From: an uncultured Rikenellaceae bacterium
Lineage (GTDB): Bacteria > Bacteroidota > Bacteroidia > Bacteroidales > Rikenellaceae
Assembly: GCA_946486375.1 (NCBI GenBank)
Contig: CAMLTW010000012.1
Location: 1 to 64,000 of the forward strand
Length of the DNA stretch: 64,000 bases
Reading direction: 5' to 3'
The translations under genes were made by a program, and so were the position numbers. The notes under the pieces were generated by a model that had not been told where the DNA came from, made no database searches, and was given only the letters and a program-made list of their open reading frames with translations. Shown piece after piece: positions 52,763-62,787 of the stretch (position 1 is its first letter; every line of letters starts with the position of its first letter).

Positions 52763-52879
52763 AGCGGACGGAAAAAACACGATATTTTTTAAATTAATTT
52801 ATGAACGTTTCGGCTCTGAACTTTACCGGGCGACGGCGGGGTACTTCCTGCGTTACGGTTCCCGAACCGCAGGAAAAAC

Positions 52880-53815
52880 CCGGTTCCAATGCGTCATGCT
52901 GAGGAGGAACGAAGTTGCGACGTGAGCATCTTTGTTTAGCATAAAGACAGAAATGAAGAAACAGAGATTAACGTCGCTATGCTCGTTGACCTCCTTCTTG
53001 CTCGGCAAAGCCCTCAAGCGGTCTTTTGCTCTCGCTGCGTGCGTCGGTTCCCACGCTTCGCCTTTCGGTTGCGGATGCTACCTCCCTGCGCTTTATCCGT
53101 GTCGTCTTTTGCCGGGGGATCGGACTTTCCCGCAAACTTGCCGATACCCGCCGACGCAACCGCCCTTTCGGAGTCGCCGGAGCGACCGGTCGGTGAGGTT
53201 CGCAGGGTCTCCGTTTCAACATGTCAGCGCATAACCGGCGGCGGGTGTTATCAACCTGCGCTTAATCCGCACCATTCCTTCGGAATGACTGCGGGCTGCG
53301 GTTGATGAGCTCGCAGGGCCTTCGGCCCTGCTCGGTTCGGCTTTGCTCTCACTTACTCGCTGAGATTGCCGCGTCGCTTCGCTCCTCGCAATGACGCAAA
53401 AGCGATATTGTTCCCCAATGGCAGGAAGAATGCACTTCCATCGCGTCATGCTGAACCGAGCATGACGCGGGGGGTGTAGGGTTGCGGAATGGCCGGGGGA
53501 ATCCGTGCGTTCGGGCAGGGAGGAACCGGCAGCGGGTCGGTTCCCGTTTTTCCATTGCTTTTGTTATGCCGGGCAGGGATTAATTCGCCAAGGGCGAGTT
53601 AATCTTCGTTTGTCCATTTCAGTTATTATGCTCGATAGAGATCCTCACGTCGAACCCTCCGGGTTCTCCTCAGGATGACGCGGGGTAGCGGGTTTCCGAA
53701 TGGTTATGGGACGGCGGGGAGGTTTTCCCTGATATTGAGATTCCCACGTCGGGCCTTGCGGCCCTGCTCGGTTCAGCATGACGCGGGGCGGCGGGGTTTT
53801 GGAAGGTCGGAAGAA
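52880..53815. repeat. Intergenic repeat block with composite, family B and family D elements
   Basis: No gene is seen from 52763 to 53842. A composite at about 52890-52970 runs into a family D element (52968-53053), then the family B copy 53076-53198. Further modules are at 53215-53345, 53360-53400 and 53445-53465. Composite centres with facing AATCT and AGAGAT boxes are at 53600-53645, and arms at 53660-53682 and 53735-53785. Confidence 0.75.
53076..53198 (+). repeat. Family B intergenic repeat, copy 4
   Basis: Core of family B with the shared CGCAAACTTGCCGATACC segment and GTCGCCGGAGCGACCGGTCG; the last part differs from copies 1 and 2. Confidence 0.85.
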
Positions 53816-53842
53816 ACCGTTACGGATGCTGCCTCTCTCCGC

Positions 53843-54598
53843 CTACCGCAGCGCCCGTTTGGCCCGCTTGGCCATGGCCGAAGCGAACACGAAGTCGTTC
53901 AGCTCGCGGTTGTCGGAGTCGAGGATGTCGTGCTTGGTGCCCTCCCACCATTTCTGCCCCTCGTAGATGAACAGCACCTTTTCCCCGATTTCCAGCACCG
54001 AATTCATGTCGTGGGTGTTCACCACGGTCGTCATGTTGTATTCTTCGGTGATTTCCCGGATCAGGTTGTCGATCACCACCGACGTTTTCGGGTCGAGGCC
54101 GGAGTTGGGCTCGTCGCAGAACAGGTACCGGGGATTCATCACGATGGCCCGCGCGATCGCCACCCGCTTGATCATCCCCCCGCTCAGCTCGGAAGGGTAG
54201 AGATCGTCGGCATCGAGAATGTTCACCCGGTTGAGGCAGAAATGCACCCGGTCGAGCTTCTCCGAGTTGCTCATTTCGGTGAACAGGTCGAGCGGCAGTT
54301 TCACGTTTTCCACCACCGTGGAGGAATCGAGCAGGGCCCCTCCCTGGAAAATCATGCCCACGTGCTGCCGCACGGCTTTCTTCTCCTTGAAGTTGAGGCT
54401 GCTGTAACACACGTCGTCGTAGAAAATGCTGCCGCTGTCCGCCTCGTGCAGCCCCACGAGCGATTTGAGCAGCACGGTTTTTCCGGAGCCGCTCTGTCCG
54501 ATGATGAGGTTGGTTTTCCCCGTGTCGAACGTGGTGGTGATGTCCTTCAGCACCGTCCGCCCCTCGAACGACTTGTAGAGGTGTTCCACATGGATCAT
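53843..54598 (-). CDS. mlaF: ABC transporter ATP-binding protein, MlaF-type
   Basis: A 251-residue ATPase energising phospholipid transport between membranes. Walker A is GQSGSGKTVLLKS near residue 36, signature LSGGMIKRVAIARAI, Walker B YLFCDEPNSGLDP, and the switch His in VNTHDMNSV. The signature sequence and GLDPKTS are typical of the Mla/Ttg2A type. The stop of the permease gene mlaE overlaps this ATG by four bases, so the two subunits are translationally coupled. The substrate-binding MCE subunit (MlaD) is not in the window. Confidence 0.92.
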   Translation of the reverse strand: MIHVEHLYKSFEGRTVLKDITTTFDTGKTNLIIGQSGSGKTVLLKSLVGLHEADSGSIFYDDVCYSSLNFKEKKAVRQHVGMIFQGGALLDSSTVVENVKLPLDLFTEMSNSEKLDRVHFCLNRVNILDADDLYPSELSGGMIKRVAIARAIVMNPRYLFCDEPNSGLDPKTSVVIDNLIREITEEYNMTTVVNTHDMNSVLEIGEKVLFIYEGQKWWEGTKHDILDSDNRELNDFVFASAMAKRAKRALR

Positions 54599-55335
54599 GT
54601 CAGGAGCAGTTTGGTTAATATCAGGTTGAACACGAGGATGGCGATGGAGCTGGACACGACGGCTTTGGTGCTGGCGCGTCCCACTTCGAGCGAATTGCCC
54701 TGCGCGTAGAAGCCGTAGAACCCCGAAACGGAGGTGATCAGGAAGGCGAACACCGCCGCCTTGACCAGCGCATAGGTGATGTAGAACGTGTTGAAGGAAT
54801 ATCGGATCCCGATCAGGTATTCGTCCACGTTCATCACGTCGGTGAAACGGGCCACCACGTAGCCGCCGCCGACGCCGATGATGGTGCTCAGGATCGTCAG
54901 GAACGGGAAAAACAACACCGAACTGATGATCTTGGGCAGGATCAGGTAGCTGGCCGAATTGACCCCCATGATTTCCAGCGCGTCGATCTGTTCAGTGATC
55001 CGCATCGTCCCGATTTCGGAGGCGATGCTCGATCCCACCTTCCCGGCCAGGATCAGCGCCACCACCGTGGAACTGAACTCCAGCACCACCGATTCGCGCG
55101 TGGCGTAGCCGATCAGGTACTTGGGGATGAAGGGCGATTCGAGGTTCAGCGCCATCTGGATCGTGATGACGGCTCCCATGAAGACCGAAATGATGGCCAC
55201 GATCCCGATGGAGTTGAGGCCGATGCTCTCCATTTCGGCCATGATCCGGCGGCGGTAGATTTTCACCTTTTCCGGCCGGGAAAAGACCTTGCTCATCAAC
55301 AGCAGATAGTTGCCTATCAGTTCGAAAAATTTCAT
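54595..55335 (-). CDS. mlaE: ABC transporter permease, MlaE family
   Basis: A 246-residue inner membrane permease with five or six helices. MlaE family motifs: GAVITIQMALNLESPFIPKY, RESVVLEFSSTVVALILAGKVGSSIASEIGTMRI, EQIDALEIMGVNSASYLILPKI. With MlaF it forms the membrane core of a lipid transporter keeping outer membrane asymmetry. It overlaps mlaF by four bases and follows a DUF4834 gene by 17 bases. Confidence 0.93.
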   Translation of the reverse strand: MKFFELIGNYLLLMSKVFSRPEKVKIYRRRIMAEMESIGLNSIGIVAIISVFMGAVITIQMALNLESPFIPKYLIGYATRESVVLEFSSTVVALILAGKVGSSIASEIGTMRITEQIDALEIMGVNSASYLILPKIISSVLFFPFLTILSTIIGVGGGYVVARFTDVMNVDEYLIGIRYSFNTFYITYALVKAAVFAFLITSVSGFYGFYAQGNSLEVGRASTKAVVSSSIAILVFNLILTKLLLT

Positions 55336-55352
55336 CCGCGTCCGTTTGCGTT

Positions 55353-55640
55353 TTACTTGACCTCTTCGTAATCGACGTAATCCCCCACCTTTTCATTCAC
55401 CCGCTTGCGGCCCGGATCGACCCGGCCGGAGACTTTCACCTCTCCTTCCGGAGCCGGTTTTTCCGGCCTCGCTCCCCGGCCCCAGGTGTATTGCCGGTAG
55501 TAGGTTCCGCCCCCTTCCCCGAATTTTTTCTGCATGTCGCGTTGCAGCCGGCCGATCCACCAGCGGAACAGCAGGCGGCCGATCCATCCCAGGAGATAGA
55601 AAACCAGCAGCGCGACCAATATGAATTTGATAAGTCCCAT
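55353..55640 (-). CDS. DUF4834 family small membrane protein
   Basis: A 95-residue protein with one N-terminal helix (LIKFILVALLVFYLLGWIGRLLF) and a basic, glycine-rich cytoplasmic tail ending VNEKVGDYVDYEEVK, the pattern of the Bacteroidota-specific DUF4834 family. Function is unknown. It is the first gene of a unit with mlaE and mlaF (17-base gap), which suggests a link to envelope lipid transport, though that is only a context argument. Confidence 0.8.
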   Translation of the reverse strand: MGLIKFILVALLVFYLLGWIGRLLFRWWIGRLQRDMQKKFGEGGGTYYRQYTWGRGARPEKPAPEGEVKVSGRVDPGRKRVNEKVGDYVDYEEVK

Positions 55641-56062
55641 TTTTTCAATATGTTATATTCCGGACGCTCCGTTCCGCCCCTTCCGGCTTCCGCGTCATTG
55701 CAGGGCTTCGCCGGAAACCGGGGCAACCTTCTCCGGCCTTCCGCACCTCCGCCACTCCTCCGTTTCCCCGCTACCCCTGCGTCATTGCGCGGAGCGGAGC
55801 GACGCGGCAATCTCTGTCAAGTAGAATGACAGAAATAAATAAACAGAGATGCTCACGTCGGGCCTTGCGGCCCTCCTCAGCATGACGCAAAGAAAGGGGG
55901 TTCTTCCGGCTTTCCGCACCTCTGTCACTCCTCCGTTTCCCACATAACTTCCCCGGTCGTCCCGTATCCATTCGTTTCCGCGTCACCCCTGCGTCATTGC
56001 CAGGAGCGGAGCGACACAAAGTTAGGCAAATTTATAAATAGAACGCACCCCGTCCGAAATAA
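55641..56062. repeat. Intergenic repeat block
   Basis: Half-element at 55691-55728 (GCGTCATTGCAGGG). A composite with facing AATCTCTGTC and ACAGAGAT boxes is at 55780-55885, and another arm at 55991-56015. No gene is seen. Confidence 0.7.
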
Positions 56063-57223
56063 TTATATCCGGACGATCAGTTTGCTCACGAGCAGGGCGT
56101 AGTGCGTGAACACGATTTTCGGGTTGCCGTTGCGGACCACGTGCAGCAAAGCCCGTTCCGTTTCGCGGACGAGCGCTTCGATGTTCCGCCCGTTCACGTA
56201 GGGGGCGAACCGGCGGCAGAATTCCAGCTCCTTCCCGTGCAGATAGGCCACTTCCTGCATGCCGATCGAAAGCATGTAGGCTTCCCGGAGCAGCCGCAGG
56301 ATGTTTTCCAGCAGGCCCTTCTGGTTCTCCCGGCCCATCCCCGCCACGGTTTCGGCCCATTCCAGCAGCTGCATGTGCCTGTCCTCGAAGGCCAGCCGCA
56401 TGAGCTGCACGAAAAGGGTGAAATGTTCGTCTTCGTCCGCTCCCTCCGCCGCCAGCCGCAGGGCTTCCGTCACGCTCCCGAACGACAGCCGGGCCAGTTC
56501 CCCGGCGTCCTTCCCCGCCGCTTCCTCCCGTCCGGCCAGCCACAGGGCCAGCGCCCCGCACTCCACCCCCGGAACGGCGATTTCCTGCGTCCGGGAAACG
56601 ATGGTCGGCAGCAGCCTGTCCGGAGCCTCGGAGACGAAGAAGAAATAGGTGTTCTCCCAGGGTTCCTCCAGGATTTTCAGCAGGGCGTTGGCCGCCTGTT
56701 CGTTCATCCGCTCCGGCAGCCAGAGGATCAGGATTTTGGCGGCCGACTCGAACGCCTTGTAGGAGAGTTTGCGGATGATTTCTCCCGCTTCGTGGCGGCT
56801 GATGAACCCCTGCTTGTTGTCGATGTCGATGGTTCTGTACCACGCCTGTTCGGAAAAATACCCCGGCGCAGGGGCTTCCGCTACCTGTTTGCGCCAAAGG
56901 TGCATGAAATGGTCGCTCACGGGCTTGTCCCCCTCCACGTTTCCGGAGGCCTCCGCCGTTTTGGACTTGTTCACCGGAAAGATGAAATGCACGTCGGGAT
57001 GGGCCAGCCGGCTCATCTGGACGCACGAGGGACATACCCCGCAGGAGTCGCCCCCGGTTCGTCCCGTGCAGTTGACGTACTGCGCGAAGGCCATCGCCAG
57101 GGGCAGCGCGCCGACCCCTTCCGCCCCCGTGAACAGGAGCGCGTGCCCGATCCGTCCGGCATCCGCCATCCGGACGAGGTGTTCCCCGACGGCCTCCTGG
57201 CCGATCACATCCCGAAACTGCAT
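56063..57223 (-). CDS. holB: DNA polymerase III subunit delta'
   Basis: A 386-residue clamp-loader subunit. The start MQFRDVIGQEAVGEHLVRM at 57223 matches the family. A zinc-binding cluster CTGRTGGDSCGVCPSC is near residue 62 and ANALLKILEEPWENTYF near 170. The arginine-finger motif is SRTQ rather than SRC. The P-loop reads GAEGVGALP, lacking the Lys of Walker A, consistent with delta' not binding ATP. A -7 box lies at 57330-57337. Confidence 0.92.
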   Translation of the reverse strand: MQFRDVIGQEAVGEHLVRMADAGRIGHALLFTGAEGVGALPLAMAFAQYVNCTGRTGGDSCGVCPSCVQMSRLAHPDVHFIFPVNKSKTAEASGNVEGDKPVSDHFMHLWRKQVAEAPAPGYFSEQAWYRTIDIDNKQGFISRHEAGEIIRKLSYKAFESAAKILILWLPERMNEQAANALLKILEEPWENTYFFFVSEAPDRLLPTIVSRTQEIAVPGVECGALALWLAGREEAAGKDAGELARLSFGSVTEALRLAAEGADEDEHFTLFVQLMRLAFEDRHMQLLEWAETVAGMGRENQKGLLENILRLLREAYMLSIGMQEVAYLHGKELEFCRRFAPYVNGRNIEALVRETERALLHVVRNGNPKIVFTHYALLVSKLIVRI

Positions 57224-57329
57224 GTCGTTTTCCTCGGTTTGAAAGTGAAGGCGGAAAACCGGCCGGTCCGCCCCGCGAATCCGCCCGTTCCGCCGGAAGG
57301 CCCTCCGTTCAGGCGGACGTTCCTCTGCA

Positions 57330-57337
57330 CAAAGATA
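57330..57337 (-). promoter_or_regulatory. -7 box of holB
   Basis: Minus-strand TATCTTTG (TAnnTTTG), about 107 bases before the ATG at 57223. Confidence 0.4.
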
Positions 57338-57398
57338 CGAAAATTCCCCGTCCGGCATCGCGTCCCCTCGTCCTCCCCGCCGCTCCTGCATCATTTCG

Positions 57399-57506
57399 AT
57401 CGGTCACTCCGGCGACCGCGGAAGGTCGGTTGCATCGGCGGGTATCGACAAGTTTGCGGGAAAGTCCGATCCTCCGGCAAAAGGCAGCACGGATTAAGCG
57501 CAGGGC
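57399..57506 (-). repeat. Family B intergenic repeat, copy 5
   Basis: Reverse-orientation copy of the family B core (GGGTATCGACAAGTTTGCGG within), nearly identical to 32181-32300. It fills most of the gap between prfC and holB. Confidence 0.85.
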
Positions 57507-57536
57507 GATCGGTTTCCCGGAAGCACCCCCCTTGCG

Positions 57537-59117
57537 TCAGAACTCCGAGGTGAAGTGGAACCGGATGTCGGGGAACCGTTCGATCGCCTGCGACAGGGCG
57601 TAGGACGTGTCCGCCAGATAGACCTCCCGGCCGTGCTTGTCCAAAGCCAGGCTCTGGTGCTTCCGCTTGCGGAAGTCCTCCAGCTGTTCCCGGTTGTCGC
57701 TCTCGATCCAGCAGGCCTTGTACAGGGCCATCGGCTCGTAGCGGCAAAGCGCGTTGTACTCGTGTTCCAGCCGGTACTGGATCACTTCGAACTGCAACGC
57801 CCCCACCGTGCCGATGATCTTCCGCCCGTTCATCTTGGACGTGAACAACTGCGCCACCCCTTCGTCCATCAGCTGGTCGATCCCCTTGGAAAGCTGCTTG
57901 AACTTCATCGGATCGGCGTTCTCGATGTACCGGAACAGTTCGGGCGAAAAGCTGGGAATCCCCGTGAATTTCAGCTTCTCCCCTTCGGTCAGCGTGTCCC
58001 CGATCTTGAACGTGCCCGTGTCGTGCAGCCCGATGATGTCCCCCGGATAGGCGAAGTCCACGATGGATTTCCGGTCGGCCATGAAGGCGTTGGGGGAGGA
58101 AAATTTCAGGTTCTTGCCCGACGGTACGTGCAGGTAGGGCCGGTTCCGCTCGAACACCCCCGAACAGATTTTCAGGAAGGCGATCCGGTCGCGGTGGTTC
58201 GGGTCCATGTTGGCGTGTATCTTGAAGATGAACCCGGTCATTTTTTCCTCGAAGGGGTCGATCGGGCGTTCCACCGTTCTCGAAGGGCGCGGGAAGGGGG
58301 CGATCCGGATGAAGCAGTCCAGCAGTTCCATCACCCCGAAATTGTTCAGGGCGCTCCCGAAAAACACGGGGGCCACCTCGCCAGACAGGTAGGTATCCGT
58401 GTCGAATGCCGGATAGACGCCGTTCACCAGCTCCAGGTCGGCCCGGAGCGTCTCCGCCTCGCGGGCGCTGACCAGCTCGTCCAGCCGCGGATCGTGCAGG
58501 TCCACCTCGATCACCTCGCCCGCCGCCGTCTGACGGTCTTCGCCCAGAAACAGGTTCAGCTTGTTTTCGTAGAGGTTGTACACCCCCCGGAACGACGGCC
58601 CCATGCCGATGGGCCACGCCAGCGGACGCACCCGGATCTTCAGTTCCCGTTCGATTTCATCCAGCAGGTCGAAGGGGTCTTTCCCGTTGCGGTCGAGCTT
58701 GTTGATGAATACCATCACCGGGGTGTTGCGCATCCGGCACACCTCCATCAGTTTCCGGGTCTGGGTTTCGACCCCCTTGGCGCAGTCGATCACGATGATC
58801 ACGCTGTCCACGGCCGTGAGCGTCCGGTAGGTGTCTTCCGCGAAGTCCTCGTGACCCGGCGTGTCCAGGATGTTGATCTTGATGTCCCTGTACTCGAATC
58901 CCATCACCGACGTGGCGACCGAAATGCCGCGCTGCCGCTCGATCTCCATGAAATCCGACGTGGCTCCGCGCTTGATCTTGTTGGACTTCACGGCTCCGGC
59001 CACGTGAATGGCGCCTCCGAACAGGAGCAATTTTTCCGTAAGGGTGGTTTTCCCCGCATCGGGGTGACTGATGATGGCGAACGTTCTCCTGCGCCTGATT
59101 TCCTGTGCTAATTCCAT
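57537..59117 (-). CDS. prfC: Peptide chain release factor 3
   Basis: A 526-residue translational GTPase that removes RF1 or RF2 from the ribosome after termination. G1 is [13 protein letters not shown], switch region [21 protein letters not shown]3 DTPGHEDF, G4 [10 protein letters not shown]. Domains II and III follow, with the end [22 protein letters not shown]. Length is normal. Monocistronic between repeat-filled gaps. Confidence 0.97.
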   Translation of the reverse strand: MELAQEIRRRRTFAIISHPDAGKTTLTEKLLLFGGAIHVAGAVKSNKIKRGATSDFMEIERQRGISVATSVMGFEYRDIKINILDTPGHEDFAEDTYRTLTAVDSVIIVIDCAKGVETQTRKLMEVCRMRNTPVMVFINKLDRNGKDPFDLLDEIERELKIRVRPLAWPIGMGPSFRGVYNLYENKLNLFLGEDRQTAAGEVIEVDLHDPRLDELVSAREAETLRADLELVNGVYPAFDTDTYLSGEVAPVFFGSALNNFGVMELLDCFIRIAPFPRPSRTVERPIDPFEEKMTGFIFKIHANMDPNHRDRIAFLKICSGVFERNRPYLHVPSGKNLKFSSPNAFMADRKSIVDFAYPGDIIGLHDTGTFKIGDTLTEGEKLKFTGIPSFSPELFRYIENADPMKFKQLSKGIDQLMDEGVAQLFTSKMNGRKIIGTVGALQFEVIQYRLEHEYNALCRYEPMALYKACWIESDNREQLEDFRKRKHQSLALDKHGREVYLADTSYALSQAIERFPDIRFHFTSEF

Positions 59118-59518
59118 GTTTTTCTTTTCATTCTTCTGTTTAGGGCCTTCCGGGGTCAGCGTAACGTCTTGTAATCGCGTTTTTCTGTCGTTCCGTAACC
59201 CCGATCCTTCTCGTCATCCTGAACCGAGCATGATCGCAGGTCATGCGAGTCTCACTGACCGCAGCCCGCAGTCGCCGCTGGGGCGGCGGTGCAGAAAAGG
59301 CGCAGGGAAGTAGCATGGGCCGGAAGGCCCGACGTGAGGATCCCTGTCTATCGTAATGCTAAGCAGAGATTCCCACGCTTCACTCCGTTTCGCTCGGAAT
59401 GACGCAAGACAACCGGGTTCTTTCTCCGTTTGGAAACCGTGTCGTCTTCGCGTCATTGCGAGGAGCGTAGCGACGTGGCAATCTCAACCCATAACCTCCC
59501 GAACGGAGGAATGCCCCC
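59118..59518. repeat. Intergenic repeat block
   Basis: Arms at 59213-59230 (CGTCATCCTGAACCG near 59213), a module at 59244-59330, a composite centre with GATCCCTGTC facing AGCAGAGATT at 59338-59372, a closing arm at 59390-59404 and a half-element at 59451-59487. No gene is seen. Confidence 0.7.
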
Positions 59519-61099
59519 CTAAAACTCCTTCGCCTTTACCGAGGCAGGGTAGTCCAGCGTATAGTGCAGCCCCACGCTCTCCTTTTTCTGCTGGGCCTGC
59601 TTGATGATGAGGTACCCCACGGCGATCATGTTCCGCAGTTCGCAGAGCGTCTGGCTCAGCGTCGAGGTGAGGTACAGTTCCTCCGTCTCCTTGAAGATGA
59701 TCTCCAGCCGCCGTTTGGCCCGCGCCAGCCGCAGGTCGGAGCGCACGATGCCCACGTAGTTGCTCATGATCTGCTGCATCTCCTTGTAGTTCTGCGTGAT
59801 GAGCACCATTTCCTCCGGATGCGACGTGCCTTCGTAGTCCCAGGCCGGAATCCCTTCCTGCAGCCCGGTCTCCGCCAGCAGCGACAGGGTGTGCCGGGCC
59901 GCCTGATCCGCGTAGACCGCCGCCTCGATCAGGGAGTTGGAGGCCAGCCGGTTGGCTCCGTGCAGCCCCGTGCAGGAGGTTTCCCCCAGCGCGTAGAGCC
60001 GCCGGATGGAAGTCTGCCCGTTCAGGTCCACCTTCACCCCGCCGCAGCAGTAGTGCGCCGCCGGCACCACCGGGATCATGTCCTTGGTGATGTCGATCCC
60101 CTCCGAAAGGCATTTCTGGTAGATGTTCGGAAAGTGGGCGACGATGTCCTTCGGGTCCTTGTGCGTCACGTCCAGATACACGAAGTCGTGCCCGCTGATT
60201 TTCATTTCGTTGTCGATCCCGCGCGCCGTCACGTCCCGCGGGGCGATGGAGCCCATCGGATGATACTTGTGCATGAACTCCTTCCCGTCCTGCGTCTTGA
60301 GGATGGCGCCGAAGCCGCGCATGGCCTCCGTGATCAGGAACGAGGGGCGTTCCCCCGGATTGTGGAGCGACGTGGGGTGAAACTGGATGTACTCCATGTT
60401 TTCGATCACCCCCTTGGCCCGGTGCACCATGGCGATTCCGTCCCCGGTCGCCACCGACGGATTGGTCGTGGTGTGGTAGATGTTCCCCACGCCTCCGGTG
60501 GCCAGCACCGTGAAGCGGGAAAGCACCGTCACGACCTGCTGTTTTTTCAGGTTCAGCACGTAGGCCCCGTAGCACTCGATGCCGGGCGTGGACTTTTTCA
60601 CCAGTTGGCCCAGGTGATGCTGCGTCAGCACGTCCACGGCGAAATGGTGTTCGAGGATTTCGATGTTCCGGTGACGCTTCACCTGGCTCACCAGCGCCCG
60701 CTCGATTTCGTCACCCGTGTTGTCCTTGTGATGCAGGATGCGGTGCTCGCTGTGCCCCCCTTCGCGGGCCAGCTCGTAACGCCCCGTCTTGTCCTTGTCG
60801 AACTTCACCCCCCACTGGATGAGCTGCTTGATGAGTTCCGGGGCGCGGGTCACCACCAGCCGCACCGCCTCTTCGTCGCACTCCCCGGCGCCGCAAACCA
60901 GCGTGTCGTGTATGTGTTTTTCGAAATTGTCCGGCTCGTAGGTGACGGAACAGATGCCCCCCTGCGCATACTGGGTGTTGCATTCGCTGATTTCCCCCTT
61001 GGTGACGATCACCACCTTGCCGTGTTCGGCGACCTTCAGGGCGAAACTCAGCCCGGCTATGCCGCTCCCGATGACCAGAAAATCGGTTTCCAGATTCAT
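59519..61099 (-). CDS. nadB: L-aspartate oxidase
   Basis: A 526-residue FAD enzyme oxidising aspartate to iminoaspartate in NAD synthesis. The FAD motif GSGIAGLSFALKVAEHG is at residue 11; QYAQGGICSV, GHSEHRILHHKDNTGDEIE, ENMEYIQFHPTSL and GLHGANRLASNSLIEA are family motifs, the last in the C-terminal FAD-binding region. Start MNLETDFLVIG at 61099. The usual partners nadA and nadC are not beside it here. Confidence 0.96.
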   Translation of the reverse strand: MNLETDFLVIGSGIAGLSFALKVAEHGKVVIVTKGEISECNTQYAQGGICSVTYEPDNFEKHIHDTLVCGAGECDEEAVRLVVTRAPELIKQLIQWGVKFDKDKTGRYELAREGGHSEHRILHHKDNTGDEIERALVSQVKRHRNIEILEHHFAVDVLTQHHLGQLVKKSTPGIECYGAYVLNLKKQQVVTVLSRFTVLATGGVGNIYHTTTNPSVATGDGIAMVHRAKGVIENMEYIQFHPTSLHNPGERPSFLITEAMRGFGAILKTQDGKEFMHKYHPMGSIAPRDVTARGIDNEMKISGHDFVYLDVTHKDPKDIVAHFPNIYQKCLSEGIDITKDMIPVVPAAHYCCGGVKVDLNGQTSIRRLYALGETSCTGLHGANRLASNSLIEAAVYADQAARHTLSLLAETGLQEGIPAWDYEGTSHPEEMVLITQNYKEMQQIMSNYVGIVRSDLRLARAKRRLEIIFKETEELYLTSTLSQTLCELRNMIAVGYLIIKQAQQKKESVGLHYTLDYPASVKAKEF

Positions 61100-61188
61100 A
61101 ATTTCCTGCCTGTTAAAATTCCGCGCCTCTCCCTTCCGGAAGGTTTTTCCGCGCGGAACCGCGTAAAACGTTGTGCGTCCGGCGACGC

Positions 61189-61878
61189 CTATCTCAGAAC
61201 CAGCTTTTGCAGCCGGTCGTAGCTGCCCGCAAAGACGTTCCGGTCGACCTTGCCCCGCACCCCCCGGATGCGGTGCGAATCGGTGTGCTGCCAGAACTCC
61301 CAGCCCTCCTCCGGGATGTTGGAATAGTCCGCGATCCAGATGCGGTACCGGTCGGGCGGAAAGTCCTCCGCCAGGTACGTCCGGTAAAACTTCGACGAGC
61401 TGTACAGAATCGGATACACCCCGTATTCCCGCTTGATTTCCCGGCAGAAGGCGTTCGCCTCCCGCACCAGCTTTTCGGGGTCTTTGAAAAAGCGGTGCCG
61501 TTCGATGTCGAGCACCGGGATCAGGTTCCCCTTTTTCAACCGGGCCGTCTCGATGAAGTTCCGGGCCTGCTCCTTCCCCGACGTCCGGTGTCCGAAGAAG
61601 TGATAGGCGCCCCACAGCACCCCGCTTTCTTCCAGCGCTTTGCGGTGGCGGCGGTACATCGGGTCCCGGATCAGCGTCCCTTCCGTGGCCTTCACGAACA
61701 CGAAGTGGGGCTTCTCGTGCCGGAAGACCTGCTTCCAGCTCACGACGTCCTGATGCCGGGAAACGTCGATGCCCCAGATTTCGTAGTCGGACGCGGGGCG
61801 GGGTTTGTCTCCGCCTCCGCAGGCGCAGCACCAGACGGCGCAGACCGCCAGCGATAAAATAACTCTTTTTCCCACCAT
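61189..61878 (-). CDS. GH25 lysozyme-like muramidase, lipoprotein
   Basis: A 229-residue protein. MVGKRVILSLAVCAVWCCACGGG is a lipoprotein signal ending CAC. The GH25 fold follows: GIDVSRHQDVVSWK with the first Asp near residue 40, FVFVKATEGTLIRDP, WGAYHFF, and PVLDIERH with the catalytic Asp and Glu near 120. The end WEFWQHTDSHRIRGV is also typical. It would cut the glycan of peptidoglycan, either in wall turnover or against other bacteria. A -7 box is at 61899-61906. Confidence 0.92.
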   Translation of the reverse strand: MVGKRVILSLAVCAVWCCACGGGDKPRPASDYEIWGIDVSRHQDVVSWKQVFRHEKPHFVFVKATEGTLIRDPMYRRHRKALEESGVLWGAYHFFGHRTSGKEQARNFIETARLKKGNLIPVLDIERHRFFKDPEKLVREANAFCREIKREYGVYPILYSSSKFYRTYLAEDFPPDRYRIWIADYSNIPEEGWEFWQHTDSHRIRGVRGKVDRNVFAGSYDRLQKLVLR

Positions 61879-61898
61879 TTCCGTATGCGAAGAGGCCC

Positions 61899-61906
61899 CA
61901 AAGTTA
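61899..61906 (-). promoter_or_regulatory. -7 box of the GH25 gene
   Basis: Minus-strand TAACTTTG (TAnnTTTG) about 20 bases before the ATG at 61878. Confidence 0.5.
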
Positions 61907-61969
61907 CGAATATTTGCCGGCAAGCAGGCAGGGAAGCCGGGATTTTGTCCGAAAAAACGCCGAAAGGGG

Positions 61970-62220
61970 GGAGTCTCTGTCGAGAATGATAGAAATCCCG
62001 CGTCGCTCCGCCTTCGGGTCATCGCGCAACCGGTCGCGGGACAGTCGGAATGACGCAGAGGATATACGGTTCCCCAATGGCAGGAAGAACATGATCCGAT
62101 TGCGTCATCCTGAGGAGGGCCGGAGGCCCGACGTGAGGATCTCTGTCCGGCATAAAGAAAAACAGGGATGCTTACGTCGCAACTTAGTCGCTCCGCGCAA
62201 TGACACGGGGTGGCGGGAGT
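61970..62220. repeat. Intergenic repeat block
   Basis: Two composite-like modules: 61970-62056 (GTCTCTGTCGAGAATGATAG, ending CGGAATGACGCAG) and 62103-62220 (CGTCATCCTGAGGAGGG, centre GATCTCTGTCC facing AACAGGGATG). No gene is seen. Confidence 0.65.
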
Positions 62221-62317
62221 GCGGAAGGTCGCGGGGCGGCGGGAAGAACCGGTTGCCATGCCGAGGTGTCCGTGCCGACAAAATGCGGGAAAGAAACGCC
62301 GGTTCCGACTTTTTTCC

Positions 62318-62325
62318 TAAATTTG
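62318..62325 (+). promoter_or_regulatory. -7 box directly before dtd
   Basis: TAAATTTG (TAnnTTTG) ends six bases before the ATG at 62332. The predicted transcription start falls at or next to the start codon, suggesting a leaderless or near-leaderless mRNA. Confidence 0.5.
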
Positions 62326-62331
62326 TGCATT

Positions 62332-62784
62332 ATGAGAATCGTGATTCAACGCGTCGCCGAAGCCTCCGTGTCCATCGCGGGACGGGAAAAGGCCCGGATC
62401 GGGTGCGGATTCCTCGTGCTCGCGGGCTTCGAGGAAGCCGACACGACGGAAGACGTGGAGTGGCTCGCGCACAAACTGCTGCGCCTCCGGGTATTCCCGG
62501 ACGCGGAAGGGGTGATGAACCGGGACATTCTGGACGCGGGAGGCGACGTATTGATCGTCAGCCAGTTTACGCTGCACGCCCAGACGCGGAAGGGAAACCG
62601 TCCCTCCTACATCCGGGCGGCGCGGCCCGAAACCGCGGTGCCCCTTTACGAAAGGTTCGTGGCGGCCGTGGAGCACGGGCTGGGGCGTCCCGTCGGAACC
62701 GGCGAATTCGGGGCGGACATGCAGGTCGCGCTGGTGAACGACGGCCCCGTCACGATTTGGATGGACTCGAAAAACAGGGAATAG
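62332..62784 (+). CDS. dtd: D-aminoacyl-tRNA deacylase
   Basis: A 150-residue enzyme removing D-amino acids (and glycine from tRNA-Ala) from tRNA. The start MRIVIQRVAEASVSI, VSQFTLHAQTRKGNRPSY (SQFTL active-site motif) and VNDGPVTIWMDS (the GPVT-type cross-subunit Gly-Pro motif) are diagnostic. Length is normal. The MazG-like gene begins three bases after its stop and ispG follows, so the three genes probably form one operon. Confidence 0.96.
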   Translation: MRIVIQRVAEASVSIAGREKARIGCGFLVLAGFEEADTTEDVEWLAHKLLRLRVFPDAEGVMNRDILDAGGDVLIVSQFTLHAQTRKGNRPSYIRAARPETAVPLYERFVAAVEHGLGRPVGTGEFGADMQVALVNDGPVTIWMDSKNRE

Positions 62785-62787
62785 ACG

